DNA from: Paraburkholderia caffeinilytica
Lineage (GTDB): Bacteria; Pseudomonadota; Gammaproteobacteria; Burkholderiales; Burkholderiaceae
Length of the DNA: 64,000 nucleotides
Assembly (NCBI RefSeq): GCF_003368325.1
Contig: NZ_CP031466.1
Coordinates: 2,604,001 to 2,668,000, forward strand
Reading direction: 5' to 3'
Positions 17,291-26,969 of this stretch are shown in pieces. A program made the position numbers and the translations under genes. The notes under the pieces were generated by a model. That model was not told where the DNA came from. It did no database searches and saw only the letters and a program-made list of their open reading frames with translations. Every line of letters begins with the position of its first letter. Within the stretch, counting starts at the first letter, position 1.

Positions 17291-19159
17291 TCAGCGTTTG
17301 CCGCCGCGCTTCGACATCCGGTAAGCGAACTGCGCGCGCGTCAAACCCACGAGCCGTGCAGCCGCCGACACGTTGCCGCGCGCACGCGACAGTGCGTCGG
17401 CCAGAAGTTGCGCCTCGACTTCGCCGATCGATATGGGCGCCTGCGAGAGCGCTTGCGCGGACACCGGCGCGCCCAACACGGCAGCCTCCGTCAACCCGCT
17501 CGCCGGTCTCACTGCCGGCTCGGCGCGCAGGATGCCGCCGTCTACCGAATACAGCTCGGCCGCCGGCAAAGGCTCATGGCGAAACAGATGAGCGAGGTCG
17601 ATCGGCTCGTCATCGTCGACGGCGATCACGCCGCGCTCGACCATGTTGCGCAGCTCACGGATATTCCCCGGGAACGCGTAGTTCAGCAGCGTGCGTCGCG
17701 CGCGCGGCGTGAGGCCAGGCGTAGTGCGTCCATGCTCGCGGCAAAACTGCAGCATGAAGCCGTCGATCAGCAACGCAATATCGTCGCGGCGTTCGCGCAG
17801 CGGCGGAATCACGATCGGAAACACGTTGAGCCGGTAAAACAGATCCTCGCGAAACCGGCCGCACTTCACCTCTTCGCGCAACTCGACATTGGTCGCCGCG
17901 ATCACGCGGACATCGACCCGCAGCGTGCGCACGCCACCGACGCGCTCGACCTCGCGCTCCTGCAGCACACGCAGCAGCTTGCCCTGCGCCGCATAAGGCA
18001 GGCTGCCGATCTCATCGAGAAACAACGTGCCGCCCGACGCGCGCTCGAAGCGCCCCGCACGCGACTGCATCGCGCCGGTGAACGCACCGCGCTCGACACC
18101 GAACAATTCGGCTTCGACGAGCGAATCGGGCAACGCCGCGCAGTTGACGGCGATGAATGGTCCCGCCGCGCGACGGCTGCGCCGATGCAGCGTTGCGGCG
18201 AACAATTCCTTGCCTACGCCGGATTCGCCGGTCAGCAGCACCGCGGTGTCGGTCGGCGCGACGCGCTTCATCGCATCGCGAGCCGCGACAAAAGCGGCAG
18301 CGCGCCCAACCAGCCCGTCGTCGTCCAGCGTGGAGGCGGCCCGCGCAGCCGGGCGGCGAATCCGTCCGCCCTTCTCCGTCGTCTCCGCCTTCTCTGTCGT
18401 CTCCGCATGCAACGCGGCACTCTCGCGCGTCCCTTCGTTACCGTCCACCGCCGGCCAGTCGAGATAGCGCAGGTCGTCCGCGACGTCGTCCCACCGCAGC
18501 GCGTTGCGCCCAGTCACGCGACACACCGCGCTGCCCATCGCCCGGCATTCGACCTCGCGAAAGATCACCAACGTGCCAGTCAGCCCGCTCACATAACCGG
18601 TCGCATAGCCAAGCTCCATCCAGCAGGCCGGCTCATTGCCGACTCCGTAGGCCGCGATATGCTCGTCCGCTTCCGACGAGTGATGCCAGAGAAATTCGCC
18701 GTCGTAGCGACCGCTCGCGGCATCGAACGCAAAGTGCAGCGGCTCGACTTTCACCACGCCTTCGAGCGCGTGCAGACGCGTGCCCGCCGCCAGCAGCGAT
18801 GCACCCTCGGCTTCGGGCCAGCGCTGCCGTACGAGCGCCGCATCGCGTGCGCCCGACGCATAGCCGGCACGAGTGAGCAAGCGGCGCGCGGATTCGCTGC
18901 CGACACATTCGATCAACTCGCGCCGCAGGGAGCCGAATGCCGCGCTGTGCAGCAGCAGCATGCGCTGGTCGTTGAGCCAGATCCGGCCGTCGCCAGGCGA
19001 GAAGAACAGGCATTCGGCCAGATCGCCGAGCGTCGGCGCAGCCCCGGCGTCGAGATGCGCGCTGTCGCCCGGTTTCATCAGCGCACCCGAGAGACGCACG
19101 GCTTCCGCGAGCGAAACTCGGGCGGGAGCGGCCGGCGATCGTGTGGTCGAATCGAACAT
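17291..19159 (-). CDS. Sigma54-dependent transcriptional activator, XylR/DmpR/AreR type
   Basis: 622 residues; start ATG 19159 has AAGGAGAC upstream. Domain order is as follows. A XylR_N/V4R effector-sensing region covers about residues 40-230 ('[22 protein letters not shown]', later '[15 protein letters not shown]'). A linker is followed by the AAA+ domain with Walker A '[15 protein letters not shown]', the sigma54-contact loop 'GAFTGA', Walker B '[12 protein letters not shown]' and arginine finger region '[14 protein letters not shown]'. A Fis-type HTH ends the protein. Family members bind aromatic effectors directly. It is divergent from an aldehyde/alcohol dehydrogenase pair with a -24/-12 promoter, the AreR/areCB arrangement. 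Confidence 0.92.
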   Translation of the reverse strand: MFDSTTRSPAAPARVSLAEAVRLSGALMKPGDSAHLDAGAAPTLGDLAECLFFSPGDGRIWLNDQRMLLLHSAAFGSLRRELIECVGSESARRLLTRAGYASGARDAALVRQRWPEAEGASLLAAGTRLHALEGVVKVEPLHFAFDAASGRYDGEFLWHHSSEADEHIAAYGVGNEPACWMELGYATGYVSGLTGTLVIFREVECRAMGSAVCRVTGRNALRWDDVADDLRYLDWPAVDGNEGTRESAALHAETTEKAETTEKGGRIRRPAARAASTLDDDGLVGRAAAFVAARDAMKRVAPTDTAVLLTGESGVGKELFAATLHRRSRRAAGPFIAVNCAALPDSLVEAELFGVERGAFTGAMQSRAGRFERASGGTLFLDEIGSLPYAAQGKLLRVLQEREVERVGGVRTLRVDVRVIAATNVELREEVKCGRFREDLFYRLNVFPIVIPPLRERRDDIALLIDGFMLQFCREHGRTTPGLTPRARRTLLNYAFPGNIRELRNMVERGVIAVDDDEPIDLAHLFRHEPLPAAELYSVDGGILRAEPAVRPASGLTEAAVLGAPVSAQALSQAPISIGEVEAQLLADALSRARGNVSAAARLVGLTRAQFAYRMSKRGGKR

Positions 19160-19240
19160 GTGCGTCTCCTTGCGCTCTTCGTTTGTGCCGGGAGCAGGAA
19201 ATAGTTATCTTATGAAATCATCAAAAACCATATTTATTAT

Positions 19241-19259
19241 TTGATATAACTTTTATCAA
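19241..19259. promoter_or_regulatory. Putative enhancer (UAS): inverted repeat TTGATA-N7-TATCAA
   Basis: The sequence TTGATATAACTTTTATCAA forms a perfect 6-bp dyad about 145-165 bp upstream of the -24 element at 19404, a normal distance for a XylR-class enhancer site. It lies in an AT-rich patch inside the divergent 317-bp intergenic region (19160-19476). Confidence 0.45.
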
Positions 19260-19403
19260 TTGCGCAAGCCGAAGATACCCCGGCCATGCCGACGCGCCGC
19301 GCTGACGAATGCCCGGACAACAACGCGTCTGCGTGCCTCACGCCATGCCATCCGCGCCCGGCCGCCGTGACCAGGCAGGGTCATCCAGCATGCGCAACCG
19401 CAA

Positions 19404-19418
19404 TGGCATGGCTATTGC
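19404..19418 (+). promoter_or_regulatory. Sigma54 promoter TGGCAT-N5-TTGC
   Basis: TGGCATGGCTATTGC matches the -24/-12 consensus (TGGCAC-N5-TTGC) at nine of ten fixed positions, with exact spacing. It points towards the aldehyde dehydrogenase gene 58 bp downstream. The neighbouring regulator is itself a sigma54 activator, which makes the match credible. Confidence 0.75.
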
Positions 19419-19476
19419 GTAGAAGTTCGTGCGCCTACTGATCCGCGCATCTATTCAAACCAAGGAGACAAGCAAC

Positions 19477-20958
19477 ATGGCAGAAGCCCAGCCAAACCGG
19501 CTCATCGATCAAGCACAATGGACCGGCCGCCTGTTCGGCGGCGCGGACGGCACCTGGTATGCGGCCGGCGAAACGCGTGACGTGATCGAGCCCGCCACTG
19601 GAGAATGCCTCGCGCAAGTCGGCCTTGCGCGCCCGGCCGATGTCGCGCGCGCCGCGGCTCAAGCCGCTGCGGCACAACCGGCATGGGCCGCGCTTGCGCC
19701 CCGCGAACGCGCCGCCGTGTTTCGCCGCGCCGCCGCAGCGTTCGAACGCGACGCCGATGCGCTCGCGCGCTACATCGCCCGCGAAACCGGCGGCATTCTC
19801 GCGAAAGCGCAACATGAAGTCGCCGAGGCAGCCACGCTTCTGCACATCGCCGCAAGTCTGCCGCTGCAGCCGCAGGGTCTCGTGCTGCCGACAACAGCAG
19901 GCCGCCTCAGCTACGCGCGGCGCGTCCCGCATGGCGTAGTCGGCGTCATCTCGCCCTTCAACTTTCCACTGATCCTGTCGATGCGCTCCGTGGCGCCTGC
20001 GCTCGCGACGGGGAATGCCGTCGTGCTGAAGCCCGATCCGCAGACGCCCATCTCCGGCGGTTTCCTGATTGCGCGCGCGTTCGAGGAAGCCGGACTGCCG
20101 CCGGGCCTGCTGCAGGTACTGCCCGGAGACGCCGACGCGGGCGCGGCGCTCGTCGAAGCGCGCGAGGTCGGGATGATCGCCTTCACCGGCTCTACCGCTG
20201 CGGGACGCAAGGTTGGCGAGCTTGCCGGACGCCATCTGAAGAAAGTCTCGCTCGAACTCGGCGGCAAAAACACGCTGATCGTGCTCGACGACGCCGACCT
20301 CGACGTCGCGGCAAGCAACGCCGCGTTCGGTGCGTTTTTTCACCAGGGGCAGATCTGCATGGCAACCGGCCGCATCGTCGCGCATCGCAAGATCGCCGCG
20401 GAACTCACGCGGCGACTCGTCGAGAAGGCCAGTCATTTGCCGGTCGGCAACCCGGCGAGCGGCACTGTCGCGCTCGGACCGCTCATCAACGCCCGGCAGC
20501 TGGCGCAGGTGGACGCAATCGTGCGAGCCTCCATCGAAGCGGGTGCCGTGCTCGAAGCAGGCGGCTCCTACGAACGGCTTTTCTACAAGCCAACGGTGCT
20601 GTCGAATGTTCAGCCCGGCATGCGCGCGTTCGACGAGGAAATCTTCGGACCCGTCGCGGCCATCACGCCGTTCGACACCGACGATGAAGCCGTCGAGCTG
20701 GCGAACCGCACGGAATACGGCCTGTCATGCGCGGTGATCAGCGCATCGGTTGGCCGCGCAACGGCGATTGGCGAGAGGCTGAAAAGCGGCCTCCTGCATA
20801 TCAACGATCAGACCGTCGCCGACGAATGCGTCAACCCGTTCGGCGGGCGCGGACAGTCCGGCAATGGCAGCAGCGTCGGCGGTCCGTCCGACCTGGACGA
20901 ATACACGCAATGGCAATGGGTGACGGTGAAAGGCGCTGCCAGCTCGACGCCGTTCTGA
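19477..20958 (+). CDS. NAD(P)-dependent aldehyde dehydrogenase, benzaldehyde-dehydrogenase (XylC/AreC)-like
   Basis: 493 residues; ATG 19477 follows AAGGAGACA. ALDH hallmarks are 'VISPFNFPLILSMRSVAPALATGNAVVLKP', 'FTGSTAAGRKVGELAG', the general-base Glu in 'SLELGGKN', and catalytic Cys in 'FFHQGQICMATGR'. 'DEEIFGPVAAITPF' lies near the C-terminus. It should oxidise an aryl or cinnamyl aldehyde to the acid. It forms an operon with the alcohol dehydrogenase that starts 27 bases downstream and is probably switched on by the divergent activator. Confidence 0.9.
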   Translation: MAEAQPNRLIDQAQWTGRLFGGADGTWYAAGETRDVIEPATGECLAQVGLARPADVARAAAQAAAAQPAWAALAPRERAAVFRRAAAAFERDADALARYIARETGGILAKAQHEVAEAATLLHIAASLPLQPQGLVLPTTAGRLSYARRVPHGVVGVISPFNFPLILSMRSVAPALATGNAVVLKPDPQTPISGGFLIARAFEEAGLPPGLLQVLPGDADAGAALVEAREVGMIAFTGSTAAGRKVGELAGRHLKKVSLELGGKNTLIVLDDADLDVAASNAAFGAFFHQGQICMATGRIVAHRKIAAELTRRLVEKASHLPVGNPASGTVALGPLINARQLAQVDAIVRASIEAGAVLEAGGSYERLFYKPTVLSNVQPGMRAFDEEIFGPVAAITPFDTDDEAVELANRTEYGLSCAVISASVGRATAIGERLKSGLLHINDQTVADECVNPFGGRGQSGNGSSVGGPSDLDEYTQWQWVTVKGAASSTPF

Positions 20959-20985
20959 CGACTACCGACAACAAGGAGACAAGCA

Positions 20986-22083
20986 ATGAGAATCAAAGCC
21001 GCAGTCGTGCGGGACAAGGGCGGACCGCTCACCCTGGAAACACTCGAGCTCGAAGACCCCCGCGATGACGAAATTCTCGTGCGCGTGGTGGCGACCGGTG
21101 TATGTCACACCGACGTCGTGGTGCGCGACGGCCTGCTGCCAACGCCGCACCCGGTGGTGCTCGGCCACGAAGGCGCGGGCATCGTCGAACGGGTCGGGCG
21201 CAGCGTGAGTAAGGTTGCACCCGGTGACGCCGTCGTCATGACCTACGATTCGTGCGGTCAATGTCCTTCATGTGTCGCGCATGCGCAAAGCTATTGCCAT
21301 GCGTTCTTTCCGCGCAACTTCTTCGCCAGTCGCGCGGACGGCAGCAGCGCGCTCTCGAAGGACGGCGAGCGGATTCACGGCAATTTCTTCGGACAATCGT
21401 CGTTTGCGACGCATGCGCTATGTCACGAACGCAACGTCGTGAAGGTGCCCGGTGACGCGCCGCTCGAACTGCTCGGCCCGCTTGCGTGCGGCGTGCAGAC
21501 CGGCGCCGGCGCTGTCATGAACGCGCTGAACGTGACGGCCGGCGCCAGCTTCGCGGTATTCGGCGCCGGCTCGGTCGGGCTTTCGGCCGTGATGGCCGCG
21601 CGCGTGGTCGGCGCGACGACGATCGTCGCGATCGACCTGCACGATGAACGGCTCGAGTTCGCGCGCAGCGTCGGCGCGACGCATACGCTGAACCCCGAGC
21701 GCGACGACGTGGTGGGATCGCTCATCGCGTTGACGGGCTACGGGATCGACTACGTACTCGATACGACCGGCGTCGCCAGGGTGATCCGTCAGGCGGCCGA
21801 CAGTCTCGCGCCACGCGGCACCTGCGGGATCCTCGGCGCATCGGCGCCCGGCACCGAGATCGTGCTCGACGAGGTGCATTTCATGAGCGGCGGACGCCGC
21901 CTGATGGGGATCGTCGAGGGCGAATCGAACCCAGATGCGTTTATTCCGACACTGATCGAACTGCACCGGCAAGGGCGTTTTCCATTCGACCGGATGGTGA
22001 AGTTCTACTCGCTCGGTGAGATCAACGCGGCAATCGCCGATTCACTCGAAGGGCGCACGATCAAGCCGATCGTCCGGATGTAA
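20986..22083 (+). CDS. Zn-dependent aryl-alcohol dehydrogenase (XylB/AreB-like)
   Basis: 365 residues with AAGGAGACA upstream of ATG 20986. Medium-chain ADH features are catalytic Zn ligands in 'GVCHTDVVV' and 'GHEGAGIVE', and the structural-Zn cysteines in '[15 protein letters not shown]'. The NAD-binding '[20 protein letters not shown]' and '[16 protein letters not shown]' are also clear. The class oxidises benzyl or coniferyl-type alcohols to aldehydes, which the upstream ALDH then oxidises. Confidence 0.9.
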   Translation: MRIKAAVVRDKGGPLTLETLELEDPRDDEILVRVVATGVCHTDVVVRDGLLPTPHPVVLGHEGAGIVERVGRSVSKVAPGDAVVMTYDSCGQCPSCVAHAQSYCHAFFPRNFFASRADGSSALSKDGERIHGNFFGQSSFATHALCHERNVVKVPGDAPLELLGPLACGVQTGAGAVMNALNVTAGASFAVFGAGSVGLSAVMAARVVGATTIVAIDLHDERLEFARSVGATHTLNPERDDVVGSLIALTGYGIDYVLDTTGVARVIRQAADSLAPRGTCGILGASAPGTEIVLDEVHFMSGGRRLMGIVEGESNPDAFIPTLIELHRQGRFPFDRMVKFYSLGEINAAIADSLEGRTIKPIVRM

Positions 22084-22102
22084 GTCCCCGCAGCAAACGA
22101 GT

Positions 22103-22132
22103 GCGAGCGCCGGTCACCAACCCGGCGCTCGC
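22103..22132. terminator. Strong hairpin between convergent genes
   Basis: GCGAGCGCCGG (22103-22113) is perfectly complementary to CCGGCGCTCGC (22122-22132) with an 8-base loop. It begins 20 bases after the alcohol dehydrogenase stop and lies before the end of the convergent esterase gene. There is no clear U tract, so efficiency as an intrinsic terminator is uncertain. Confidence 0.6.
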
Positions 22133-22245
22133 ATGCGAAGTCATCTGGATCTGTTACATGACCGCGCGAGATCACGAGAGACCGCGCGTGAGCGGCAGCG
22201 TGAGCGACAGCTTGAGCGAAGCGAACCCTCCGCTGTCGTCTGCGC

Positions 22246-23178
22246 TCAACGCAGTGCGCTGCGCAATGCCTGTGCGAGTTGCTGTTGCGCAAGACGGGCC
22301 GCTGCGACGGCGCCGCCCATGCTGATGAAGCCGTGCGCGAGCCCGTGATATTCGATTGCCGTCACGGCATTGCCGGCCGCAAGCAGGCGCTCGCCGTACG
22401 CCAGGGCTTCGTCGCGCAACGGGTCGAACGCGGCAATCTGAAGCAGCGCCGGCGGCAGGCCGGCGAGGTCCGGGGCGAGCAGCGGCGCGGCGCGGAAGTC
22501 CGAGGGAACGATGCCCTCGCCGAAATAGTGGCGCGCGAAATAGTCGATCGAACGCAGGGTCAGCGTCGGCCCATCGGCATGGCGGGTTCGCGACGGATAG
22601 TCGCCATGGACGCCGGCCGCTGCCGGCGGATACACCAACGCCTGGAATGCAATCGCCGGCCCGTTGCGATCTCGCGCCAGCAGACTCGTTACCGCTGCAA
22701 GCAAGGCGCCCGCGCTATCCCCGGCAACCGCGATGCGCGCATCTTCGCGGAGCAGTTCGGCGGCATGCGCCGCCACCCATTCGAATGCTGCCCACGCATC
22801 GTCCACTGCGGCGGGAAACGGATGCTCGGGTGCGAGGCGGTAGTCGACCGACACGACAACCGCCCCCGCATCGTCACTCAATTGACGGCACACGTTGTCA
22901 TAGCCATCCAGATCGCCGAGCACGAAGCCTCCACCGTGGTAGTAGACGACGATGCCGTGAGGCGCTTCACCGCGCGGCGTGTAGATGCGCAAACCAAGCG
23001 GTCCGCCTGGACCGTCGATCGTGCGCTCGGACACGTCTACGTCTGCCGGCGCAACGTCGGCGGCCGCGAGAATTTGCCGGTACAAGCCGCGAGACGCGAC
23101 AACCGGCAGATCGCAGAGGTCAGGCACACCCGCCGCGCTCGCCTGTGCAACGATGGCTTCGAGTTGTTTATCCAGCAT
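22246..23178 (-). CDS. Alpha/beta hydrolase fold-3 esterase (hormone-sensitive-lipase family)
   Basis: 310 residues. The oxyanion-hole motif HGGGF is in 'VYYHGGGFVLGDLDGYD', the nucleophile in 'IAVAGDSAGALLAAV', the acid in 'QIAAFDPLRDEA' and the His in 'GLAHGFISMGG'. This is a type IV carboxylesterase. As the last gene of the leftward hydroxycinnamate operon it could release the acid from ester conjugates such as feruloyl or chlorogenate-type esters, but substrate choice is inference. Confidence 0.85.
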   Translation of the reverse strand: MLDKQLEAIVAQASAAGVPDLCDLPVVASRGLYRQILAAADVAPADVDVSERTIDGPGGPLGLRIYTPRGEAPHGIVVYYHGGGFVLGDLDGYDNVCRQLSDDAGAVVVSVDYRLAPEHPFPAAVDDAWAAFEWVAAHAAELLREDARIAVAGDSAGALLAAVTSLLARDRNGPAIAFQALVYPPAAAGVHGDYPSRTRHADGPTLTLRSIDYFARHYFGEGIVPSDFRAAPLLAPDLAGLPPALLQIAAFDPLRDEALAYGERLLAAGNAVTAIEYHGLAHGFISMGGAVAAARLAQQQLAQALRSALR

Positions 23179-23282
23179 GGTTGATCCCGAACAGTTGAGC
23201 TTGCGAATATCGGAACTGCGTTTTCATTCTGACCGACGCGACGATCCGCGCCGAGCCGTGCGATGCACGCCATGGCTCCGCG

Positions 23283-24056
23283 TTACCGCGGCGCCATCCG
23301 CAACGCGCCGTCGAGCCGGATCACTTCGCCGTTCAACGCCACGTTCCGCACGATGTGCAGCGCCAGCTCCGCGAACTCCTCAGGCTTGCCAAGCCGCTTC
23401 GGAAACGGAATCGAAGCCGCAAGCGACTGTTGAACCTCTTCCGGCAGCGCGTAGAGCAATGGCGTGAGAAAGAGTCCCGGCGCGATCGTCATCACGCGTA
23501 CGCCGTACTGGGCGAGATCGCGCGCAAGCGGCAACGTGAGCGAGACGAGGCCGCCTTTGGACGCCGCGTAGGCCGCCTGCCCCACCTGACCGTCGTAGGC
23601 GGCCACCGACGCTGTGCATACGATCACACCGCGCTCGCCGTCCGCCATGGGCTCGGCCGCCGTCATGCGGGCGGCTGCAAGGCGGATCGCGTTGAACGTC
23701 CCGAGCAGGTTCACGTTGATGACCCGCGCGAAATCCTCCTGCGGCATCGGCGCACCGTCGCGGCCGACGAGCCGCTTCGCGCCGCCGATCCCCGCGCAGT
23801 TGATCAGAATCCGTGCCGGGCCGTGCGCGCGCTCGCCGGCGTCGAGGGCCGCTTCGATTGAGGCTGCATCCGTAATGTCGCAACGCTGGGCGACCGCATG
23901 AGCGTGGCCAAGTTCTTCCGCCAGCGCGTGCGCCGCTGCTTCGTTCACGTCCAGCAACGTGACTCGCGCGCCCGCTGCAACCAATGCGCGCGCCGTCTGC
24001 GCGCCGAGCCCCGATGCGGCGCCGGTGACGAGCGCCGCCTGTCCTTCTGCTTGCAT
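23283..24056 (-). CDS. SDR family 3-hydroxyacyl-CoA dehydrogenase (HSD17B10-like)
   Basis: 257 residues. Motifs are 'ALVTGAASGLGAQTARALVAAG', 'ILINCAGIGG', Ser in 'VCTASVAAYDGQ', Y-x3-K in 'YAASKGGLVSLTLPLARDLA' and 'TIAPGLFLTPLLYALPEEVQQSLAASI'. The latter pattern is characteristic of type-2 3-hydroxyacyl-CoA dehydrogenases. In the operon it should oxidise the beta-hydroxyl of the hydrated hydroxycinnamoyl-CoA, the step known in the Agrobacterium fabrum ferulate pathway. It lies 21 bases after the amidohydrolase gene. Confidence 0.85.
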   Translation of the reverse strand: MQAEGQAALVTGAASGLGAQTARALVAAGARVTLLDVNEAAAHALAEELGHAHAVAQRCDITDAASIEAALDAGERAHGPARILINCAGIGGAKRLVGRDGAPMPQEDFARVINVNLLGTFNAIRLAAARMTAAEPMADGERGVIVCTASVAAYDGQVGQAAYAASKGGLVSLTLPLARDLAQYGVRVMTIAPGLFLTPLLYALPEEVQQSLAASIPFPKRLGKPEEFAELALHIVRNVALNGEVIRLDGALRMAPR

Positions 24057-24077
24057 ATCCCAGGTTCCTTTAAAAGA

Positions 24078-24980
24078 TTAGCCAACCTGCGCCGTTTCAG
24101 GCTTCGCGCCGAGACCGAGCAGGCGCACCGCGTTGTCCTTGAGCAGCAGTTGATGCACTTCCGGTTTGAAGCCGGCTTTCTGGAAATCGTCGAGCCAGCG
24201 GTCCGGATGAATCAGCGGGAAATCGGAGGCGAACAGCATCCGCTCCTTCAGCAGCGAGTTCGCGTACTGCACCAGTTGCGGCGGGAAATACTTCGGCGAC
24301 CAGCCGGACAGGTCGATATAGACGTTCGGCTTGTGCAGACAGATCGACAGTGCCTCGTCCTGCCATGGCCACGAGGGATGCGCGATGACGACCTTCATGT
24401 CGGGGAAGTCGGCCGCAACGTCGTCCAGGTGGATCGGTTCCGAGTACTTGAGCCGCAGACCGCCGCCGCCGGGCATGCCGCTGCCGATGCCGGAATGGCC
24501 GCTGTGGAATATCGCAGGCAACCCGTATTCCGCGATCACCTCGTAGAGCGGATACGCCATCCGGTCGTTGGCATAGAAACCCTGCACGGTCGGATGGAAC
24601 TTGAAACCGCGCACGCCGCATTCCTCGATCAATCGCCGTGCCTCGCGTGCGCCCATCTTGCCCTTGTGCGGATCGATGCTCGCGAACGCAATCATGATGT
24701 CGCGGTTGTTCGCGGCGAACTCGGCGATCTCCTCGTTCGGAATACGGCGGCGGCCCATCTGGCTCTCGGCGTCGACGGTGAACATGACGAAACCGATCTT
24801 GCGTTCCCGGTAATAGTCGATCGTCTCGGGAATAGTCGGACGGCGCCCCTTGCGCAGCACGGTGCCGAAGTATTTGTCGGCCGCGTCGTCGAATTCCTTG
24901 CCGAACAGATCGGGCGGCTGGCAACACGACACCTCGGCGTGGACGTGTGTGTCGATTGCGATCAGATTGTCGATATCCAT
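24078..24980 (-). CDS. Amidohydrolase-2 (ACMSD-like) metal hydrolase, probable aryl-beta-ketoacyl-CoA cleaving enzyme
   Basis: 300 residues from ATG 24980, which has GGAGGAG 6-8 bases upstream; an ATG at 24995 overlapping the preceding stop is an alternative. Metal motifs of the family are T-H12-V-H14, 'GFKFHPTVQGF', 'IFHSGHSG', 'VIAHPSWPW' and 'LFASDFPL'. ACMSD-type enzymes are Zn-dependent decarboxylases or hydrolases. In the A. fabrum ferulate cluster an amidohydrolase-family gene accompanies fcs, ech and the SDR and is linked to the thiolase-like side-chain cleavage. The same set occurs here, and no ordinary thiolase is present. Confidence 0.82.
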   Translation of the reverse strand: MDIDNLIAIDTHVHAEVSCCQPPDLFGKEFDDAADKYFGTVLRKGRRPTIPETIDYYRERKIGFVMFTVDAESQMGRRRIPNEEIAEFAANNRDIMIAFASIDPHKGKMGAREARRLIEECGVRGFKFHPTVQGFYANDRMAYPLYEVIAEYGLPAIFHSGHSGIGSGMPGGGGLRLKYSEPIHLDDVAADFPDMKVVIAHPSWPWQDEALSICLHKPNVYIDLSGWSPKYFPPQLVQYANSLLKERMLFASDFPLIHPDRWLDDFQKAGFKPEVHQLLLKDNAVRLLGLGAKPETAQVG

Positions 24981-24994
24981 CAGGCGCTCCTCCA

Positions 24995-26878
24995 TCAAAG
25001 ACTCTTTTCGGCGGCCGCGATCGAGCGCGGCACCCAGACCGTTAGTGTGGCGTCGCCGCGGTAGAGCGCGTCGACGATCGCGACGCGCTGCAAGAGCACG
25101 GCACGCTGGTTAATCGAGCCTTTGTCGGTCACTTCGCCGGTCGCGAGAGACGGCGGCGGATCGAGTAGCGCGGCACGCGCGACGCGGCTCGAGGTGCCCG
25201 TGCCCTCGGAATACAATGCGTCCAGCAACGCGCGGAACATCTCGACGACTTCCGGATGCGCGTAGACCTGCGCCGCCGGCACGTCAACAAATGCCCCGGC
25301 AAGCTGACGGCATGCGGCAAGATTCGGCACGATCAGGATGCCTATTTCGTGGCGGTCGTGTCCGGTAACGACAACGTCGCCGACATAGGGACTCCCGGCC
25401 GCAATCACGCGTTGCCGCAGCGGACCCACGCTCACCCAGGTGCCGGTATTCAGCTTGAAGTCTTCGGCGACCCGGCCGTCGAAAACGAAGCCGCGGTTGG
25501 GGTCCGACGGATCGAGCCAGCGTACCGCGTCGCCCGAACAGAAGAAGCCCTCTTCGTCAAACGCCTCGGCGCTCTGTTCCGGCGCACGCCAGTATCCGGA
25601 CGTCACGTTCGGACCGCGATAGCGCACCTCGAGCTTGCGGCTCTGGCCGTCGCCGACCGGCACGAGCTTCAGCTCCATCCCCGGCAGCGGTACGCCGATC
25701 TGCCCCGCCACCACTTCGGTCTCGACGATCATCAGCGCGGAGGGTGCGGTCTCCGTCATGCCCAGTCCGGTATTCATCACGATCCGTTCACCGCAATGCG
25801 CGACGGCAGTTCGGTGAAGACGGTCCCAGACGGGTTGTTCGAGTGCGGCTCCGGCATAGAACTGCATGCGCAGCCGATGATAGAAGGTCGCGCGCAACCC
25901 GGCATCCTGCTCCAATGCACGGGCAATTTCTTCCCACCCTTTCGGCACATTGAAGTAGACCGTCGGTGAGATCTCACGCAGGTTGGCGAGCGTTGTCGCC
26001 ATGCCGTCCGGCGTCGGCTTGCCGTCGTCGATGTAGAGCGAGCCACCGTGGAACAGCGTCAGTCCGAAATTCTGGTTGCCGCCAAACGTGTGATGCCAGG
26101 GCAGCCAGTCGATAAAAACCGGCGGTTCTTCGGCAAGAAACGGCCACGCCGCGGTTTCCATCACGAGATTGCTGGACCACATCCGGTTCGTGTTGATCAC
26201 CGCCTTGGGCATCTTCGTCGAGCCCGACGTGCACAGGAACTTGACGATCGTATCGGGACCGGTCGCGGCCCGCGCCCGCTCGACAGCGTCGGTCGGCACG
26301 GTGGCGGCCAGTTCGTCGAGCAAAGTACTCGTGCGTGCGGCCGGCGGCGTCTCGCCGACGACGACCTCGACGTCGGCCGGCACCGCTTCGCACAAGGCCG
26401 CGGCAAAGCGCGCGCCGTCGTCGGCGAAGACGAGACCCGGCGTCAGCATCGACAGAATGTGGCGCAGCTTCCCGTAGCTCTTGTCCAGCAGCGAATACGC
26501 GGGGGATACCGGCGCATACGGAACGCCGGCGCACATGCAGCCGAGCGCAACCAGCGCGTGTTGCAGCGAGTTGCCGGACAGAATCGCGACCGGGCGTTCG
26601 GCCGAGAGGCCACGCGCGAGCAGCGCCTCGCCGATACTGCGCGCCGCAGCGGCGGCTTGCGCGTAGCTGACATGCTGCCACTGTCCGTCGGGGCCACGAC
26701 GCGCCATCAGGGTGCGCTCGGGCGCGGCGGCGGCATGCTCGAACAGCCGGTCGATCACGCGCTCGGGATAGGGACCCAGCGGCGTGGTCGAGCGAACGCG
26801 GAGCGCGCCGTCGGCCGTTTCGATCACTTCAAGGGGACCGACGCCGAAATTTACGCGCCGATAGGTATGTACTGGCAT
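24995..26878 (-). CDS. fcs: Feruloyl-CoA synthase (hydroxycinnamate:CoA ligase)
   Basis: 627 residues from ATG 26878, preceded by GGAGAC. The length and N-terminus ('VNFGVGPLEVIETADGALRVRSTTPLGPYPERVIDRL') match Fcs proteins. Adenylation motifs are 'FLCTSGSTKMPKAVINT' (P-loop), 'MNTGLGMTETAPS', 'YWRAPEQSAEAFDEEGFFCSGDAVRW' and 'FDGRVAEDFKLNTGTWVSV'. It activates ferulate, p-coumarate or caffeate to the CoA ester with ATP. The stop overlaps the amidohydrolase region (TGATG), so translation is probably coupled. Confidence 0.92.
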   Translation of the reverse strand: MPVHTYRRVNFGVGPLEVIETADGALRVRSTTPLGPYPERVIDRLFEHAAAAPERTLMARRGPDGQWQHVSYAQAAAAARSIGEALLARGLSAERPVAILSGNSLQHALVALGCMCAGVPYAPVSPAYSLLDKSYGKLRHILSMLTPGLVFADDGARFAAALCEAVPADVEVVVGETPPAARTSTLLDELAATVPTDAVERARAATGPDTIVKFLCTSGSTKMPKAVINTNRMWSSNLVMETAAWPFLAEEPPVFIDWLPWHHTFGGNQNFGLTLFHGGSLYIDDGKPTPDGMATTLANLREISPTVYFNVPKGWEEIARALEQDAGLRATFYHRLRMQFYAGAALEQPVWDRLHRTAVAHCGERIVMNTGLGMTETAPSALMIVETEVVAGQIGVPLPGMELKLVPVGDGQSRKLEVRYRGPNVTSGYWRAPEQSAEAFDEEGFFCSGDAVRWLDPSDPNRGFVFDGRVAEDFKLNTGTWVSVGPLRQRVIAAGSPYVGDVVVTGHDRHEIGILIVPNLAACRQLAGAFVDVPAAQVYAHPEVVEMFRALLDALYSEGTGTSSRVARAALLDPPPSLATGEVTDKGSINQRAVLLQRVAIVDALYRGDATLTVWVPRSIAAAEKSL

Positions 26879-26969
26879 CAATTGTCTCCGTCCATCATCC
26901 TGTTTGCGGTGGCCGTGTGCGGCCATCTTGTTGCGTGATGATCTTGTTGCGTGATGAGCGAGCGCGGAT

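Noticed and set aside
17261..19204. Very long open frame (647 aa) antisense to the sigma54 regulator
   Set aside because: It mirrors the GC-rich regulator gene; its translation is Arg/His/Ala-rich with no domains, while the minus strand encodes a complete activator.
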